This document shows, piece by piece, positions 20,936 through 32,585 of a stretch of 64,000 nt of DNA. Both the position numbers and the translations under genes were made by a program. Origin of the DNA: Siphonodentalium dalli (Eukaryota > Mollusca > Scaphopoda > Gadilida > Siphonodentaliidae); NCBI GenBank assembly GCA_032622095.1, contig CP136069.1, positions 204,958,690 to 205,022,689 on the forward strand, in the 5' to 3' direction. Numbering within the stretch: position 1 is the first letter of the stretch; the number at the start of each line of letters is the position of its first letter. The notes below the pieces were generated by a model, which saw only the letters and a program-made list of their open reading frames with translations, was not told the origin of the DNA and searched no databases.

Positions 20936-21173
20936 TGATCCAAGGCTAATGCTAGACTTTGCTCAGTTATTGATTCCCAATTATTCATTTGTTGTATTAT
21001 AGGCCGGTGTTCAAATCATAAGTTCAACATACAACATAATGTATGTTGAATTTGTATCCTACAAATATAAAATGTTCATTTAATTTTTTCATTTAATTCA
21101 GTTCCATACTGGGAGGGCGGGGTTTTGGGGGTGTGAGTTGGGGCTAGAAAATCACAAATCTGCTTAACCCTTT
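20068..21173. other. intergenic DNA, partly diverged duplicate
   Basis: Apart from the 20810-20925 match described above and a possible MITE end (caaatgtcagacacactatatccaggcttg, 20189-20219), nothing is recognised. No coding exon is supported. Confidence 0.4.
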
Positions 21174-24082
21174 ACCCAACAAACCGGCCAAAAACGCCCA
21201 AATAAAGCTTCAACAGCCTAAAATATCTTCGGTCTGTCTCAATAACACCATACAAATATGGATATCATTGGAACCGGTTCATTGACCACATTGTGATGGT
21301 TACAGTTATGCCCTGTGCCAATGCATTCTCTTATATATGGCATTATATGCGAGTCGACCATAGGTCGCCTCGCATATATAAGAGAATGCATTGGCCTAAA
21401 AAAAATTTTTTTTAACACTTTTTACCATTTTTAGCTCAACTTACTTTTGTAAGTTGAGCTATTGCCATGGCTTGGCGTCCGTCGTCCGTGTGTGCGTGTG
21501 TCCGTCAACAATTTCCTTTGGCGCGGGCTACAGGTCGTACCTTTGGTCTGATCTTTATGAAATTTTGCATGAATGTTGACATTGACATGTAGATGGGAAC
21601 GAGTCATTTTGGGGTCATTCGGCCAAAAAACATGGCCGCTGGTGGCCATCTTGGATTTCAAAATTCAATCCATTGGCGCGGGCTACAGGTCGTACTGTTC
21701 GTTTTATCATCATGAAATTTGTCATGGATGTTAATATTGACATGTAGATGGGAACGAGTCATTTTGGGGTCGTTCAGCCAAAAAACATGGCCGTCAGCAG
21801 CCATCTTGGATTTCACTCTTTGCATGACTAAATCATTTGGCGCAGGCTACAGGTCGTAGTTTTGATCGGAACTTCATGAAATTTGTCATGGATGTTAACA
21901 ATGACATGTAGATGGGAACGAGTGATTTTGGGGTTGTTCGGCCAAAAAACATGGCCGCCAGCAGCCATCTTGGATTTTACTCTTTGCATGACTAAATCCT
22001 TTGGCGCGGGCTACAGGTCGTACCTTTGGTCTGATCTTTATGAAATTTGTCATGAATGTTGACATTGACATGTAGATGGGAACGAGTCATTTTGGGGTCA
22101 TTCGGCCAAAAAACATGGCCGCTGGTGGCCATTTTGGATTTCAAAATTCAATCCATTGGGGCGGGCTACAGGTCGTGCTGTTCGTCTGATCATCATGAAA
22201 TTTGTCATGGATGTTAACAATGACATGTAGATGGGAACGAGTCATTTTGGGGTCGTTCGGCCAAAAAACATGGCTGCCAGCAGCCATCTTGGATTTTACT
22301 CTTTGCATGACTAAATCCTTTGGCGGGGGTTACAGGTCGTACCTTTGGTCTGACCTTTATGAAATTTGTCATGAATATTGATATTGACATGTATATGGGA
22401 ACGAGTCATTTTGGGGTCATACGGCCAAAAAACATGGCCGCTGGCAGCCATCTTGGATTTTACTCTTTGCATGACTAAATCCTTTGGCGCAGGCTACAGG
22501 TCGTAGTTTTGATCAGAACTTCATGAAATTTGTCATGTATGTTAACAATGACATGTAGATGGGAACGAGTGATTTTGGGGTTGTTCGGCCAAAAAACATG
22601 GCCGCCAGCAGCCATCATGGATTTTACTCTTTGCATGACTAAATCCTTTGGCGCGGGCTACAGGTTGTACCTATGGTCTGATCTTTATGAAATTTGTCAT
22701 GAATGTTGACATTGACATGTAGATGGGAACGAGTCATTTTGGGGTCATTCGGCCAAAAAACATGGCCGCTGGTGGCCATTTTGGATTTCAAAATTCAATC
22801 CATTGGCGTGGGCTACAGGTCGTGCTGTTCGTCTGATCATCATGAAATTTGTCATGGATGTTAATATTGACATGTAGATGGGAACGAGTCATTTTGGGGT
22901 CGTTCAGCCAAAAAACATGGCCGCCAGCAGCCATCTTGGATTTTACTCTTTGCATGAGTAAATTCTTTGGCGCGGGCTACAGGTTGTAGCTTTGGTCAGA
23001 ACTTCATGAAATTTGTCATGGATGTTAACAATGACATGTAGATGGGAACGAGTGATTTTGGGGTTGTTCGGCCAAAAAACATGGCCGCCAGCAGCCATCT
23101 TGGATTTTACTCTTTCAATGACTAAATCCTTTGGCGCGGGTTACAGGTCGTACCTTTGGTCTGACCTTTATGAAATTTGTCATGAATATTGATATTGACA
23201 TGTATATGGGAACGAGTCATTTTGGGGTTATACGGCCAAAAAACATGGCCGCTGGCAGCCATCTTGGATTTCAAAATTCAATCCATTGGCACGGGCTACA
23301 GGTCGTACTGTTTGTCTGATCATCATGATATTTATCATGGTTGTTAATATTAACATGTAGATGGGAACGAGTCATTTTGGGGTCGTTTGGCTAAAAAACA
23401 TGTCCGCCAGCAGCCATCTTGGATTTTACTCTTTGCATGAATAAATCCTTTGGTGCGGGCTACAGGTCGTAGATTTGGTCGGAACTTCAAGAAATTTGTC
23501 ATGTATGTTAACAATGACATGTAGATGGGAAACGAGTCATTTTGGGGTCGTTCAGCCGAAAAACATGGCCGCCAGCAGCCATCTTGGATTTTACTCTTTG
23601 CATGACTAAATCCATTGGCACAGGCTACAGGTCATACCTTTGATCAGATCATTATGACATTTGTAAAGGCTGTAGATGGGAACAAGTCATTTTGGGGTAA
23701 TTCGGCCATTTTAGAATTTACTCTTTGCATCAATAAATCCTTTGGCACACCATAATCACCACATCCCTGATCCGATCATTATGAAACCTGTTATGAATGT
23801 TGATATTGACATGTACATCTAGTCTTACTTAGACATTTCAATTAGCACTTTTCCTATTCCTTCATTTACTGTCGACCATTAAATTATTCCCCTACCTAAG
23901 TTGAGCTACAGTGTCATTGACACTTTCATTTCTTATAATATTTTCTACATTCTTTGACAATTTGATCATTTTTAATGTGTTAAGCCAATGCATTCTCTTA
24001 TATATGCGAGGCGACCTATGGTCGACTCGCATATATAAGATAATGCATTGGCACAGGGCCGTTCTGTTGGGTAAAGGGTTAA
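21174..24082 (-). mobile_element. F1 TTAA-type MITE split by a 2.5-kb tandem-repeat element
   Basis: The left part (21174-21430) starts TTAACCCTTTACCCAACA and reaches the spacer 'aacactttttaccattttt'. The right part (23928-24082) resumes at 'tacattctttgacaatttg', carries the second hairpin, and ends TGTTGGGTAAAGGGTTAA. Together they reconstitute one F1 element. Its right TTAA is exactly where homology between copies A and B begins. Confidence 0.82.
21431..23927 (+). repeat. 2.5-kb degenerate tandem array, monomer about 155-165 bp
   Basis: The head is AGCTCAACTTACTTTTGTAAG (a short palindrome) followed by 'gcgtccgtcgtccgtgtgtg'; near the end is 'ctaagttgagctacag'. About 14-15 monomers follow, each with 'tggcgcgggctacaggtcgt', 'catgaaatttgtcatg', 'gacatgtagatgggaacgag', 'cattttggggtc' and 'aaaaaacatggccgc', plus an inverted 'ggccatcttggat'. 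Two monomer types (tcaaaattcaatccattgg and ttttactctttgcatgact) alternate, so the array has higher-order structure. It is inserted in the spacer of an F1 MITE. Confidence 0.85.
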
Positions 24083-24941
24083 AGGCATTGAGCTGAATGA
24101 ATCATTTTGATGCCCGATACTGTGTCTCTTTCCCTTAAATCATGTTTATAACGCTCTGTTTATAACGCTCTGTTAGAAATAAAAGCCTTAAAATCAATCG
24201 TCTCATCTTGTTCATTCGTGCCAAAGAAATGGAAGAGTAAACAATAAAGACTAATACATTGATAAAACATTTTTTCCCCAGGGGATGTTTATGTTTGGTG
24301 GCGAGTGCCACCGTATTGACTTTTGATATATAGGAATCATACCCTGCTATTTGCCGACCTATTCGAGATGGCTTGCTTTCACTCAAACCATGATACGACC
24401 CCCACACTCTGTACTAACATTACAGTACCCGTTGGACCACTTTCTTCAATCGTCGCCCATCATTGTCATTATATTTGCTTTGATATTGAATTGATCTGCC
24501 GCAAACATTTACTCTCAATTATGTGAGCATCGTTGAATGCTCGTGTGCACCTCGTTTAGCAATTATGTTTTCAATATGCACATCAGCATAAAGTGTTATT
24601 GACGTCCTAGTAGGAAGTCGCTTGTCATCGTGGTATTTAGTTAAGACAATTGGATGTTCGTGTTCACTGTTTACAAGCTTTCTATCTGGTGGAGTTTTGT
24701 TGTATTTGTATCACTAGCTGGTGTTAAATTCTGAATAGCGTAAGTGTCTCGAATTCCGGTGTTTGTTCTCCAATTTAGATTGTCATCTGTTCACAGATTT
24801 CTTCCTGGTATTATATAAATTGTGTCAGGGACCAGCCTAGAGAATTGAAATTTGGAGAAGTCATGCACTTCTCTTTATTAGATTATTAGGGAGAAATGAA
24901 CTGTAATCAAGGAGAAGTCATAAAGGCTGAAGTTCAATGTA

Positions 24942-25153
24942 CAGTAATGCCCTAAGTAACTGACTCCTTAACCACAGCAGAATTATAGGTAACTTTTCAG
25001 GATTTAGTCGGAAATATGGCTTGTTGCCATTTATCGGAAAGTTCTCACTGAGAGCTTTCCGATGAATGGCAACAAGCCATATTTCCGACTAAATCCTGAA
25101 AAATTACCCATAATTCTTCTGTGGTTAAGGAGTCGATTATTTAGGGCATTACT
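24942..25153. mobile_element. Tc1/mariner-type foldback MITE (copy A)
   Basis: The inverted ends are CAGTAATGCCCTAAGTAA and TTATTTAGGGCATTACTG, with TA on both sides. Arms pair over about 100 bases around a GTTCTCACTGAGAGC centre. The same element is present at the matching place in copy B (53078-53290), so it inserted before the duplication. Confidence 0.85.
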
Positions 25154-25531
25154 GTATCATTACTAATTATAATGGTGTTCTTACTTGCTACAATAGTTAT
25201 ATAAATGGGCTGTTGTGTTGCATAATACTTATTGGATCATACAAGGGTGATGTTGGGGTGTAGGATCATAGAAGGGTGATGTTGGGGTGTATAATACTTA
25301 TTGGATTATAGAAGGTTAATGATGGGGTGTAAGTTGAACTTCATTGATAGTTACTAAATAATAATAAATAATATTTATATAGCATTTTATTCCATATGGC
25401 CCAGAGCACTTACATTCCTACTAGTACCCTGCCATCTATCACACGTGATACACACATACATCTATACACATCATTGGCCTATACACAAGAGCTGATGACA
25501 AGATTAATACATAAAAATTGTTTAACCCTTT

Positions 25532-25921
25532 ACCAAACAGAAGGGCCCTGTGCCAATGCATTCTCTTATATATGCGAGTCGACCATAGGTCGCCTCGCAT
25601 ATATAAGAGAATGCATTGGCTTAACACATTAAAAATTATAAAATTGTTAAAGAATGTAAGAAAAAATGGTAAAAAGTGTTAAAAAAAGATTTATTTTAGG
25701 CCAATGCATTCTCTTATATATGCGAGGCGACCTATGGTCGACTCGCATATATAAGAGAATGCATTGGCACAGGGCATAACTGTAACTATCACAATGTGGT
25801 CAAGGAGCCGGTTCCAATGATATCCATATTTGTATGGTTCTATTGAGACAGACCGAAGATATTTTAGGCTGTTGAAGCTTTATTTGGCCGGTTTTGGCCG
25901 GTTTGTTGGGTAAAGGGTTAA
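25532..25921 (+). mobile_element. F1 TTAA-type MITE present in copy A, absent in copy B
   Basis: The TTAA-bounded element has F1 ends (CCCTTTACCAAACAG and TTTGTTGGGTAAAGGG) and two full hairpins. Copy B at 53588 reads 'aaaaattgaTTAAcaacattt' with no element, while A reads 'aaaaattgttTAA...gggTTAAcaacatc'. The empty site shows precise use of TTAA as target and insertion (or clean excision) after the A/B split. Confidence 0.92.
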
Positions 25922-26387
25922 CAACATCTGAGATAACTTCCCCATAGTGAGCACAGAATAATTCACTCTTTAGTTTACTCATTCTCCCTGATAACAATCC
26001 ATTTCTCCCTAATAAGAAACAGGGAGAAGTGACTTGTCCAAATTTGGAATCTCTAGGCTGGTCTCAATCCATCATAGAGGTTGGAGCAAGTGTTAGTAAA
26101 CAGATATGACATAATAAATAGGTGTAAATACAGCATTATAATCAGTAAATACAGTTCAAATATGCTGTTTTGAAATATGCAAATTGGTATATGAGAGAAA
26201 AGTCACTTAACAAAGTATATTTTTAATTGCTAAAGTAATGCTTCAGGGTAAAGATCTAATTGTTAGTGTCCCCTTAAATTGAGGAAAATATACAAAATAA
26301 ACGGGGAGAAAATAAAATCTATTTCAAAAGCAAATTAGGTCTTGTAAAATATAGCCTCGACTTGATGCAAACAAGAAATATGTGACA

Positions 26388-26555
26388 TTAAATATGTGAA
26401 TGCTATGTGTGACTTTAAATTTGTGAACGATATCTGTGACTAAATGTGTGAATGCTATGTGTTACTTTAAATGTGTGAATGCTATGTGTGACTTTAAATG
26501 TGTGAACGCTATGTGTGACTTTAAAGATGTGAACGCTGTTTGTGACTTTAAACGT
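26388..26555. repeat. 27-bp tandem array in copy A
   Basis: Unit TTTAAATGTGTGAATGCTATGTGTGAC, about six degenerate copies. The matching array in copy B (54055-54282) has about two more units and an internal 'gtgaagtgaacg' disruption. Confidence 0.85.
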
Positions 26556-26923
26556 TATTACCAGTTTAGCTGAACATTGTCCGTGAGTACATTCCATCGT
26601 TTCGTTCATTTTACAGTCACTAAATCAATACACGAGTCTTTATACCTTTCACCGTAAGGTTCTGACTTCTTTTAAATGTACCCGCGCCTAACATCATTTT
26701 ACGTTCTGTTATGTGCTTCTGACTCCTTTTAAATGTACCCGTGCCTGTCATCGTTATGCCGATATTGATATTCTTTTGAGCGGTCATTGTTTGGTGACAA
26801 CTTATCGATTCAAATAACCACTAATCACTTGGTGTAATTATTTACACGGCTCTTTGATTATTGTCAGTAAATATTTGGGGGTTTCACACTTGTTTTTGCC
26901 TGAAGCTTTCGGGTTCACACTGC

Positions 26924-27640
26924 CCAGGATAGTGTGCTGGACATTTGCAGAATGATCACTAAATTCACCCTCTGGTGACCTCATTCTGCTTAGGCCTCAT
27001 CTTCTCTGGAAAGATTCTTTATTATAAAATTTCTATAGAAATGTCTTCACATAGATTCTATTTATATTTTAGTTTAGTTTTTGTATATCCCAAATTGGCA
27101 TATGACATATTGCATAATCGAGGTTCCCAATGGGTGTACATCCCATTATTCACCATTTGGTAACTTCAGTTAGAGTCTATGTCCCCCATAGCAGATGAGG
27201 CCATGTAGAATGAGGTTCCCAGAGGGTGAATTTGTTGATGCTACCCCACACAGCGGGCTAGCATCACCAAATTCATCCTCTGGTGACCTCATATTGCATG
27301 GTCTCATCTCAGATTTGAGTTCCCAGAAGGTGAATATTGTGATGAGCACCCATTGGGCACCTTGATTATGCAATGTGTTGTCTGCCAATTTGGGGATATA
27401 GGGAAACTAAACTAAAAAAGGAAAAGAATTTTTGGGAAGAAGTTTCTAAAGAAACTAAAAAAAATTGTTAATTTGATAATAAAGATACTTTCCAGAGAAG
27501 ATAAGGCCTAAGCAGAATGTGGTCCACAGAAGGTGAATTTAGTGATGCTAGCCCACTGTGCTGGGTAGCATAAATCAATTCGTCCTCTGGGGACCTCATT
27601 CTGAAAATTCCAGCCCCATATTTCTCAGGCCAAGTTGCCA
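26924..27640. mobile_element. hAT-type MITE cluster in copy A
   Basis: Arms with CATTTGCAGAATGA, CACCCTCTGGTGACCTCATTCTG, AATGAGGTTCCCAGAGGG and a CACACAGCGGGCTAGC centre follow each other. At least two MITEs of the AATGAGGT family are overlapped or nested. Only the first 150 bp survive in copy B (54650-54810); the rest was deleted there. Confidence 0.6.
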
Positions 27641-28082
27641 ATTTTTATAATTCAGGTTTGAAATGAAATCACTTTATTTTAAAGTGATGTGAAACACTCC
27701 GGTATGGTGATCAAATAGAAGTGGAGAATAATCTTGTTCAAAGTAGTAATGTTTACAAATAGTACATCCAAATTGACAACACACCGTCATTCTTATATAT
27801 TAATTAAATGCAGTGACTCTCGATGGCGAAATCGTTTTCGTTAGTTTATCGCCGATAGATGCGTCCCAAATCGAGTAGTAAATATTTACAATTGAGCGTA
27901 GTTCTGACGCTGTTTTCTATGGAGTGGTGCCGTCGATTTGCTTAAAATTTTCAGCGATGTTAGCAGAATGTTACATTCCTCCAGTTGACATAGCACCTGA
28001 TTACTAACTTATCAGTTTCACGCACCCGAACAAGTACATAATATGTCTTTAAAAATAAGTTTGTTTGACGGATATTATTTAG
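27641..28082 (+). repeat. diverged 440-bp duplication partner of 38110-38530
   Basis: Shared phrases in order: 'aaagtgatgtgaaacac', 'attaattaaatgcagtgac', 'attgagcgtagttc', 'ttttctatggagtggt', 'gctacattcctccaat-like' and 'gtacataatatgtcttta'. Similarity is roughly 80% by eye. Both partners sit between an AATGAGGT-family MITE and an F2 MITE. Function unknown. Confidence 0.6.
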
Positions 28083-28412
28083 TTAAACCCTTTCATGATG
28101 GGTGCCGCACTGGTGCAGCATTCACCCTTTCATGACTAGAGCTTCTTGAAATTTTGCGAAAACCCTGTGCCAATTGAATTGGCCCAATTAATTCTCTTAT
28201 ATATGCGAGTCTCCCATAGGGAGCCTTGCATATATAAGAGAATGTATTGGCCTAATAATATTGCCTTCACCTTGTAAGCCAGTGCATTCTCTTATATATA
28301 TGCTTTCTCTTATATATGCGCTGCTCCCTATGGGAGACTCACATATATAAGAGAATGCTTTGGCACAGGGTTTTTGCAAAATTTCAGGAAGCTGCAGTCA
28401 TGGAAGGGTTAA
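28083..28412. mobile_element. F2 TTAA-type MITE, two left ends in tandem (copy A)
   Basis: TTAAACCCTTTCATGATGGG is followed within 45 bp by a second terminus, ACCCTTTCATGACTAGAGC. Two decayed shared-core hairpins follow, then CTGCAGTCATGGAAGGGTTAA. The doubled end suggests one F2 element inserted into another, or a fold-back rearrangement. Confidence 0.65.
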
Positions 28413-28699
28413 ACAGGCAGTAAAACATGGCTGCTCCTATACCCTTTCTAAATGTTTTGAGAGCTCAAATTGAGGCAATTTTGAGGCAAATTGGAGATAT
28501 TTTTTGTCAAATTCGGGCAATTGTCATGAAATTGAAGGGTATTTCAGGGGGAAAATGTGGCAAATTACTGTATTTTCACATTTCTGCCCAATTATACATA
28601 ACTAATTTGAATCTATTTTGTTATATTTCTTTGTATATACAAAGTATATTCTACAAAAACTCTTACAACCATGAATATATCATGTAACAAAATTCGGGC

Positions 28700-28797
28700 A
28701 AAAAGTCTGAGGCCCCCCCCTTAAATATTCTGAGCCCCCCCTTAAATATTCTGAGCCCCCCTTAAATATTCTGAGCCCCCCCCCTAAATATTCTGGT
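28700..28797. repeat. 20-22 bp tandem array with poly-C (copy A)
   Basis: Four copies of 'ttaaatattctgagcccccc'-like units. Copy B at 55512-55533 has a single unit, so the array expanded in A or contracted in B. Confidence 0.85.
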
Positions 28798-29567
28798 GCC
28801 ATACGGCTATGAATAACGATAAAATTATGAAAAATATTTTTCTTCCGTGGGGGATTAAGTAAACTTCTGTACCCAATGTACTGAAAAATGTACTCAATGA
28901 CTTAAGGAAGATAATAGACCTTGGTCTGTTCCAATAATGCACGGATGAATGGAGTTTCTTGACTGAGCAATCAAACAGATGACATCTATCGGAGAACAAA
29001 CTCTTGATGGGAAACTGATCAATGCTACCTTATAGAAATTATCGCGGACATCTATTGGATATAGGAAACAACGGCGAAACACGATACCCACTCTATGTAA
29101 TGGGTATGTCCGAATGTGCGTTGATGCAGCTACCCAGCAGCTAGCCAGGGTGTTGTTTCGTTGTCGTGGAACCCCGAGTCTGTGATAGTGGAATCTAAAG
29201 CTGTGACGTATTGACTCGGGTGGATAATTCGGACATTATGAGAGGCTGTTAAACTATCAGTATTTCCTGTTGTCTCTTCTGGACATTTTTAAGCTGGAGA
29301 ATTAAAAGATTTCTATTTTGGATGTTTTCGGAATTTGTCAACTTTAAAACTTGAAAAAAAATTTCATTGCTGTGAAAATTTACTGATAAAAGTCTTAGTA
29401 TAAGATAGAAAATGTTCAAAAGATGAGGCTGCTGGTGTCTTATTTCCGTGCCTTCGAGGATTAACACCATAAATTAATTCTACCGAGGCACTTGTAACTA
29501 TATATAGTCCACAGCATTGTTTTGGTACCTGAAAGCCACTATTATCATTAGTTGCTAAATGTTCAAA

Positions 29568-29826
29568 CCACCCGGATAACAGTAACACGGCAGATAATAC
29601 CACCCGGATAACAGTAACACGGCAGATAATACCACCCGGATAACAGTAACACGGCAGATAATACCACCCGGATAACAGTAACACGGCAGATAATACCACC
29701 CTGGATAACAGTAACACGGCAGATAATACCACCCGGATAACAGTAACACGGCAGATAATACCACCCGGATAACAGTAACACGGCAGATAATACCACCCTG
29801 GATAACAGTAACACGGCAGATAATAC
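29568..29826. repeat. 32-bp tandem array, eight copies (copy A)
   Basis: The unit is CCACCCGGATAACAGTAACA followed by CGGCAGATAATA. Copies are nearly identical; two have CCCTGG in place of CCCGG. All long reverse open frames here are translations of the array. At the same place in copy B (56308-56437) the repeat unit is different: about 33 bp, lacking AGTAAC and including CTCAAA. The two copies therefore expanded independently from a shared seed. Confidence 0.92.
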
Positions 29827-30422
29827 CTCAAAAGAATTGAGTGAAAATGTTCAGTTGACTTATTAGAATTATCTTGACTGTCATTTATTAAATCACGGAA
29901 TGTGAGATAGATAGGAACTATGGTTTTTCACATCTCAGTTGAAGTGTGATGGAATCCAGTTCTATTGTGATTTTGGATACAGTTCTATCGTGACCAGGCA
30001 GTGACTAACATTGTTAAAAATATCCATTGGATTATTACAACTCTCGTTCATATATAAAACAGTGAAATAGTCAAGTATTAACTTGAGTTGTTTTACAGTG
30101 ACAACCCTATATTGAGCACCTTTCTTATCGTCTTTGAAAAGTTGAAATATCATTTGAACATATAATGGGATCGAGTTCTGCTCTGACCTGGGATACAGTT
30201 CTATAGTGACTAGCCGCCTAGCTTGGCTGTTTGTTCTTCCATGTCGTTGAGGATGTATAACTTGCCAGGTCTTATGGTTACTCGGGACGTTGCCGCTGAG
30301 AACAATTTTGTGTTCCATCACGGGAGTCTCAAGCTTCCGTCAATAATAAAAAAACAAAAGAAATTCAAGAAAAGGAGGAGATATTTCTTCAAGGTTAAAG
30401 TGAGTAGATATTATACACAAAA

Positions 30423-31490
30423 TGTGTCTAACCCATAGAGAGCCCCACATAGACTGGAGCAGACGACACTCTGTAATGCATGCTTCCATATGTTTGGGTT
30501 AAACATTAAACTTTATCACTGAGGTTTGAGACAGGTGTCTAACATTATTGACCAAGCCTGGATTTAGTGTTTCTAACCCACAGAGAGCCCCACATAGACT
30601 GGAGGGTATGCGGCTTTTATGCACCCTGGCTCTTACGGACCCTGGCTTTTACGGACCGCCGGCTGATATGGACCCTGGCTTATACGGACCCCGGCTCATA
30701 CGGACCTCAATTAAATTATGCAATTTGCAAACTTATATTTATGAATTTAATATATAATTATTATTGTCTTTTCACACATATATCTGTATTAATTGAGAAT
30801 TTATGTGATTTTTTTCGGTGATTTTCAAACTTATATTTATGAATTTAATATATAATTATGATTGTCTTTTCACACATATATCTGTATTAATTGAGAATTT
30901 AGGTGATGTTCTGACTTGAAATAGAATTTCTTGAATCGTGTTAATTAATCTCTTCGCCGTTGTGTAAACACGCGTGTGTGATCCCTTTATGTCGTTGTAT
31001 AACTTGAACAGAAATGCGGTGATAAATGGTCAGTGAATGGTAATCAGGATGAATCCACTGAGGTTGATTTGTTACGAAAACATGTTAGTAAAAACACAAC
31101 TTGTTTCAACTGATTCATTGTCCGTTATATAAACACTCGTGTGTGATCCCTTTATATTGTTTTATAAACATACATGCGATGATGAATGGTCAGTGAATGG
31201 TGATCAGGATGAATCCACTGAGTTTGATTTGCTATGAAAACATGTTAGTAAAAACACAACTGTTTGTATATTTTAATTGAGGTCCATATGAGCCAGGGTC
31301 CGTATAAGCCGGGGGTCCGTATAAGCCAGGGTCCGTATCAGCCGGAGGTCCGTATCAGCCAGGGTCCGTATCAGCCAGGGTCCATAAGAGCCAGGGTCGG
31401 TATCAGCTGGCATTCGACTGGAGCAGACGACACTCTATAGTGCATGCTCCCATCTGTGTGAGGCTCCCTGTGGGTTAAACATTAAACTTT
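30423..31490. mobile_element. large foldback with inverted arrays of 'ggaccctggcttatac' (copy A)
   Basis: The left side has TAACCCATAGAGAGCCCCACA units followed by a run of about six 14-16-bp repeats (GGACCCTGGCTTATAC and variants, 30625-30698). The right side has the same repeats inverted (GTATAAGCCGGGGGTCC, 31280-31400), then GGCTCCCTGTGGGTTAA. The middle is about 560 bp of AT-rich DNA with its own internal direct repeat (cacaactgtttgta, ctcgtgtgtgatccctttat). Non-coding; superfamily unclear, possibly TTAA-type. Confidence 0.65.
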
Positions 31491-31539
31491 ATCAGTGATG
31501 TTTTAGATGGATGTCTTACATTACTGACCAAGCCTGGAT

Positions 31540-31990
31540 ATAGTGTGTCTGACATTTGCAGAATGAGGTCTCAAGAGGGTGAAATTCACAGAAGATAAAT
31601 TATTAATCTTTGATTATTGTCAGTAAATATTTGGGGGTTTTCACACTTGTTTGAGTCTGGAACTTTTAGGTTCATGCTCAATCCTGGATATAGTGTGCCT
31701 GGCATTCACAGAATGAGGTCCACAGAGGGTGAATTCAGTAAAGCTACCCAGCACAGTGGGCTAGCATCACTAAATTCACCTTCTGGGGACCTCATTCTGC
31801 ATGGCCTCATCTTCTGTTAAATATATTTTGTCTCAAATTAACATTGTTTTAGCAGTTGAGGCCAAAGCAGAATGAGGTCCCCAGGTAATGAGTTTAGTGA
31901 AGCTAGCCTGCTTTGCAGGATAGTGTAACTAAATTCACCCTCTGGGGAACTCATTCTGCAATTGTCAGACATACTATGTCAATGCTTGAA
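31540..31990. mobile_element. hAT-type MITE (copy A)
   Basis: Arms of the AATGAGGTCCACAGAGGG family with 'cacagtgggctagcatcac' and 'ctgctttgcagga' centres. The right end reads CATTCTGCAATTGTCAGACATACTATG. Copy B (58460-58866) has the same element with a deletion in the first arm. Confidence 0.65.
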
Positions 31991-32034
31991 AAGTAAATTT
32001 TTAATATTTTTGGTATTCTGAGCAAAAGAAGTTT

Positions 32035-32585
32035 TGTGGGGGATATAGAAATGGGAACGGGTCTGTCCTGTCCACCCATCCGTCCAAACTTTGGAGCTCT
32101 ATATCTCAGTCATAGGTGGTCACATTTGAATGATCTTTAGTTTTTACCATTAAGTTTTAAATGCTTGTTTGAAAAACTATGTGATTGGTCTAGCAGTCCA
32201 TCCATCTGTCTGTCTGGCCGTCTGCCCGTTATCAGTTTGGTTTCCGGACTTTAGTTTGGGTTATTTTATTGTTACTAAATTTGATATGTGAATTTTCCAA
32301 ACCAAATTAACGGTCAAGTTCGAATTTGGGTTCGTTCCTATTATTTTGTACTGACTTGTGGCTCTTTTCACTTAAAATTTTCAATATTTGAGGTTTCCGG
32401 ATGATAACTTTAGTTTGGGTTATTTTATCAGAACCAAATTAGGTGTGATTTTTCCAGACCAAAATACAGGCTCTTTTCGACTTAGAATTTTCATGGAACT
32501 GAAGCTATCATATTGAAACAAAAAATAAATGGGCAGACAGACAGACAGAAGACAGACAGAAGACAGACAGACAGTCCAAAACAAT
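32035..32585. repeat. dispersed array with 'ccgtcc' head and 'cagacagaca' end (copy A)
   Basis: It starts 'gggggatatagaaatggga', includes 'catctgtctgtctggccgtc' and two monomers with 'ggtttccggatgataacttt' and 'tttgggttattttat', and ends in 'gggcagacagacagacagaa'. The head TCTGTCTGTC and the tail GACAGACAGA are complementary. Same broad class as 15015-15917; the copy B partner is 58925-59505. Confidence 0.6.

Noticed and set aside
3747-24082. A piggyBac, hAT or Tc1 transposase gene in the window
   Set aside because: No frame of adequate length or with a DDE/DDD-type arrangement was seen; all DNA elements here appear non-autonomous.
24323-24526. 67-residue frame identical in copies A (24323) and B (52463)
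   Set aside because: Identity reflects the recent duplication of the whole region. There is no splice-bounded structure, domain or composition shift.
28894-29091. 65-residue reverse frame identical in A and B
   Set aside because: Same reason; the surrounding non-coding DNA is equally conserved between the copies.
29568-29826. CRISPR-like regular array
   Set aside because: The whole unit repeats with no unique spacers, and the setting is a eukaryotic genome.
29364-29831. 155-residue reverse frame with repeated YYLPCYCYPG
   Set aside because: It is a translation of the 32-bp tandem array. The frame shifts through all three phases because 32 is not a multiple of three, and copy B does not preserve it.
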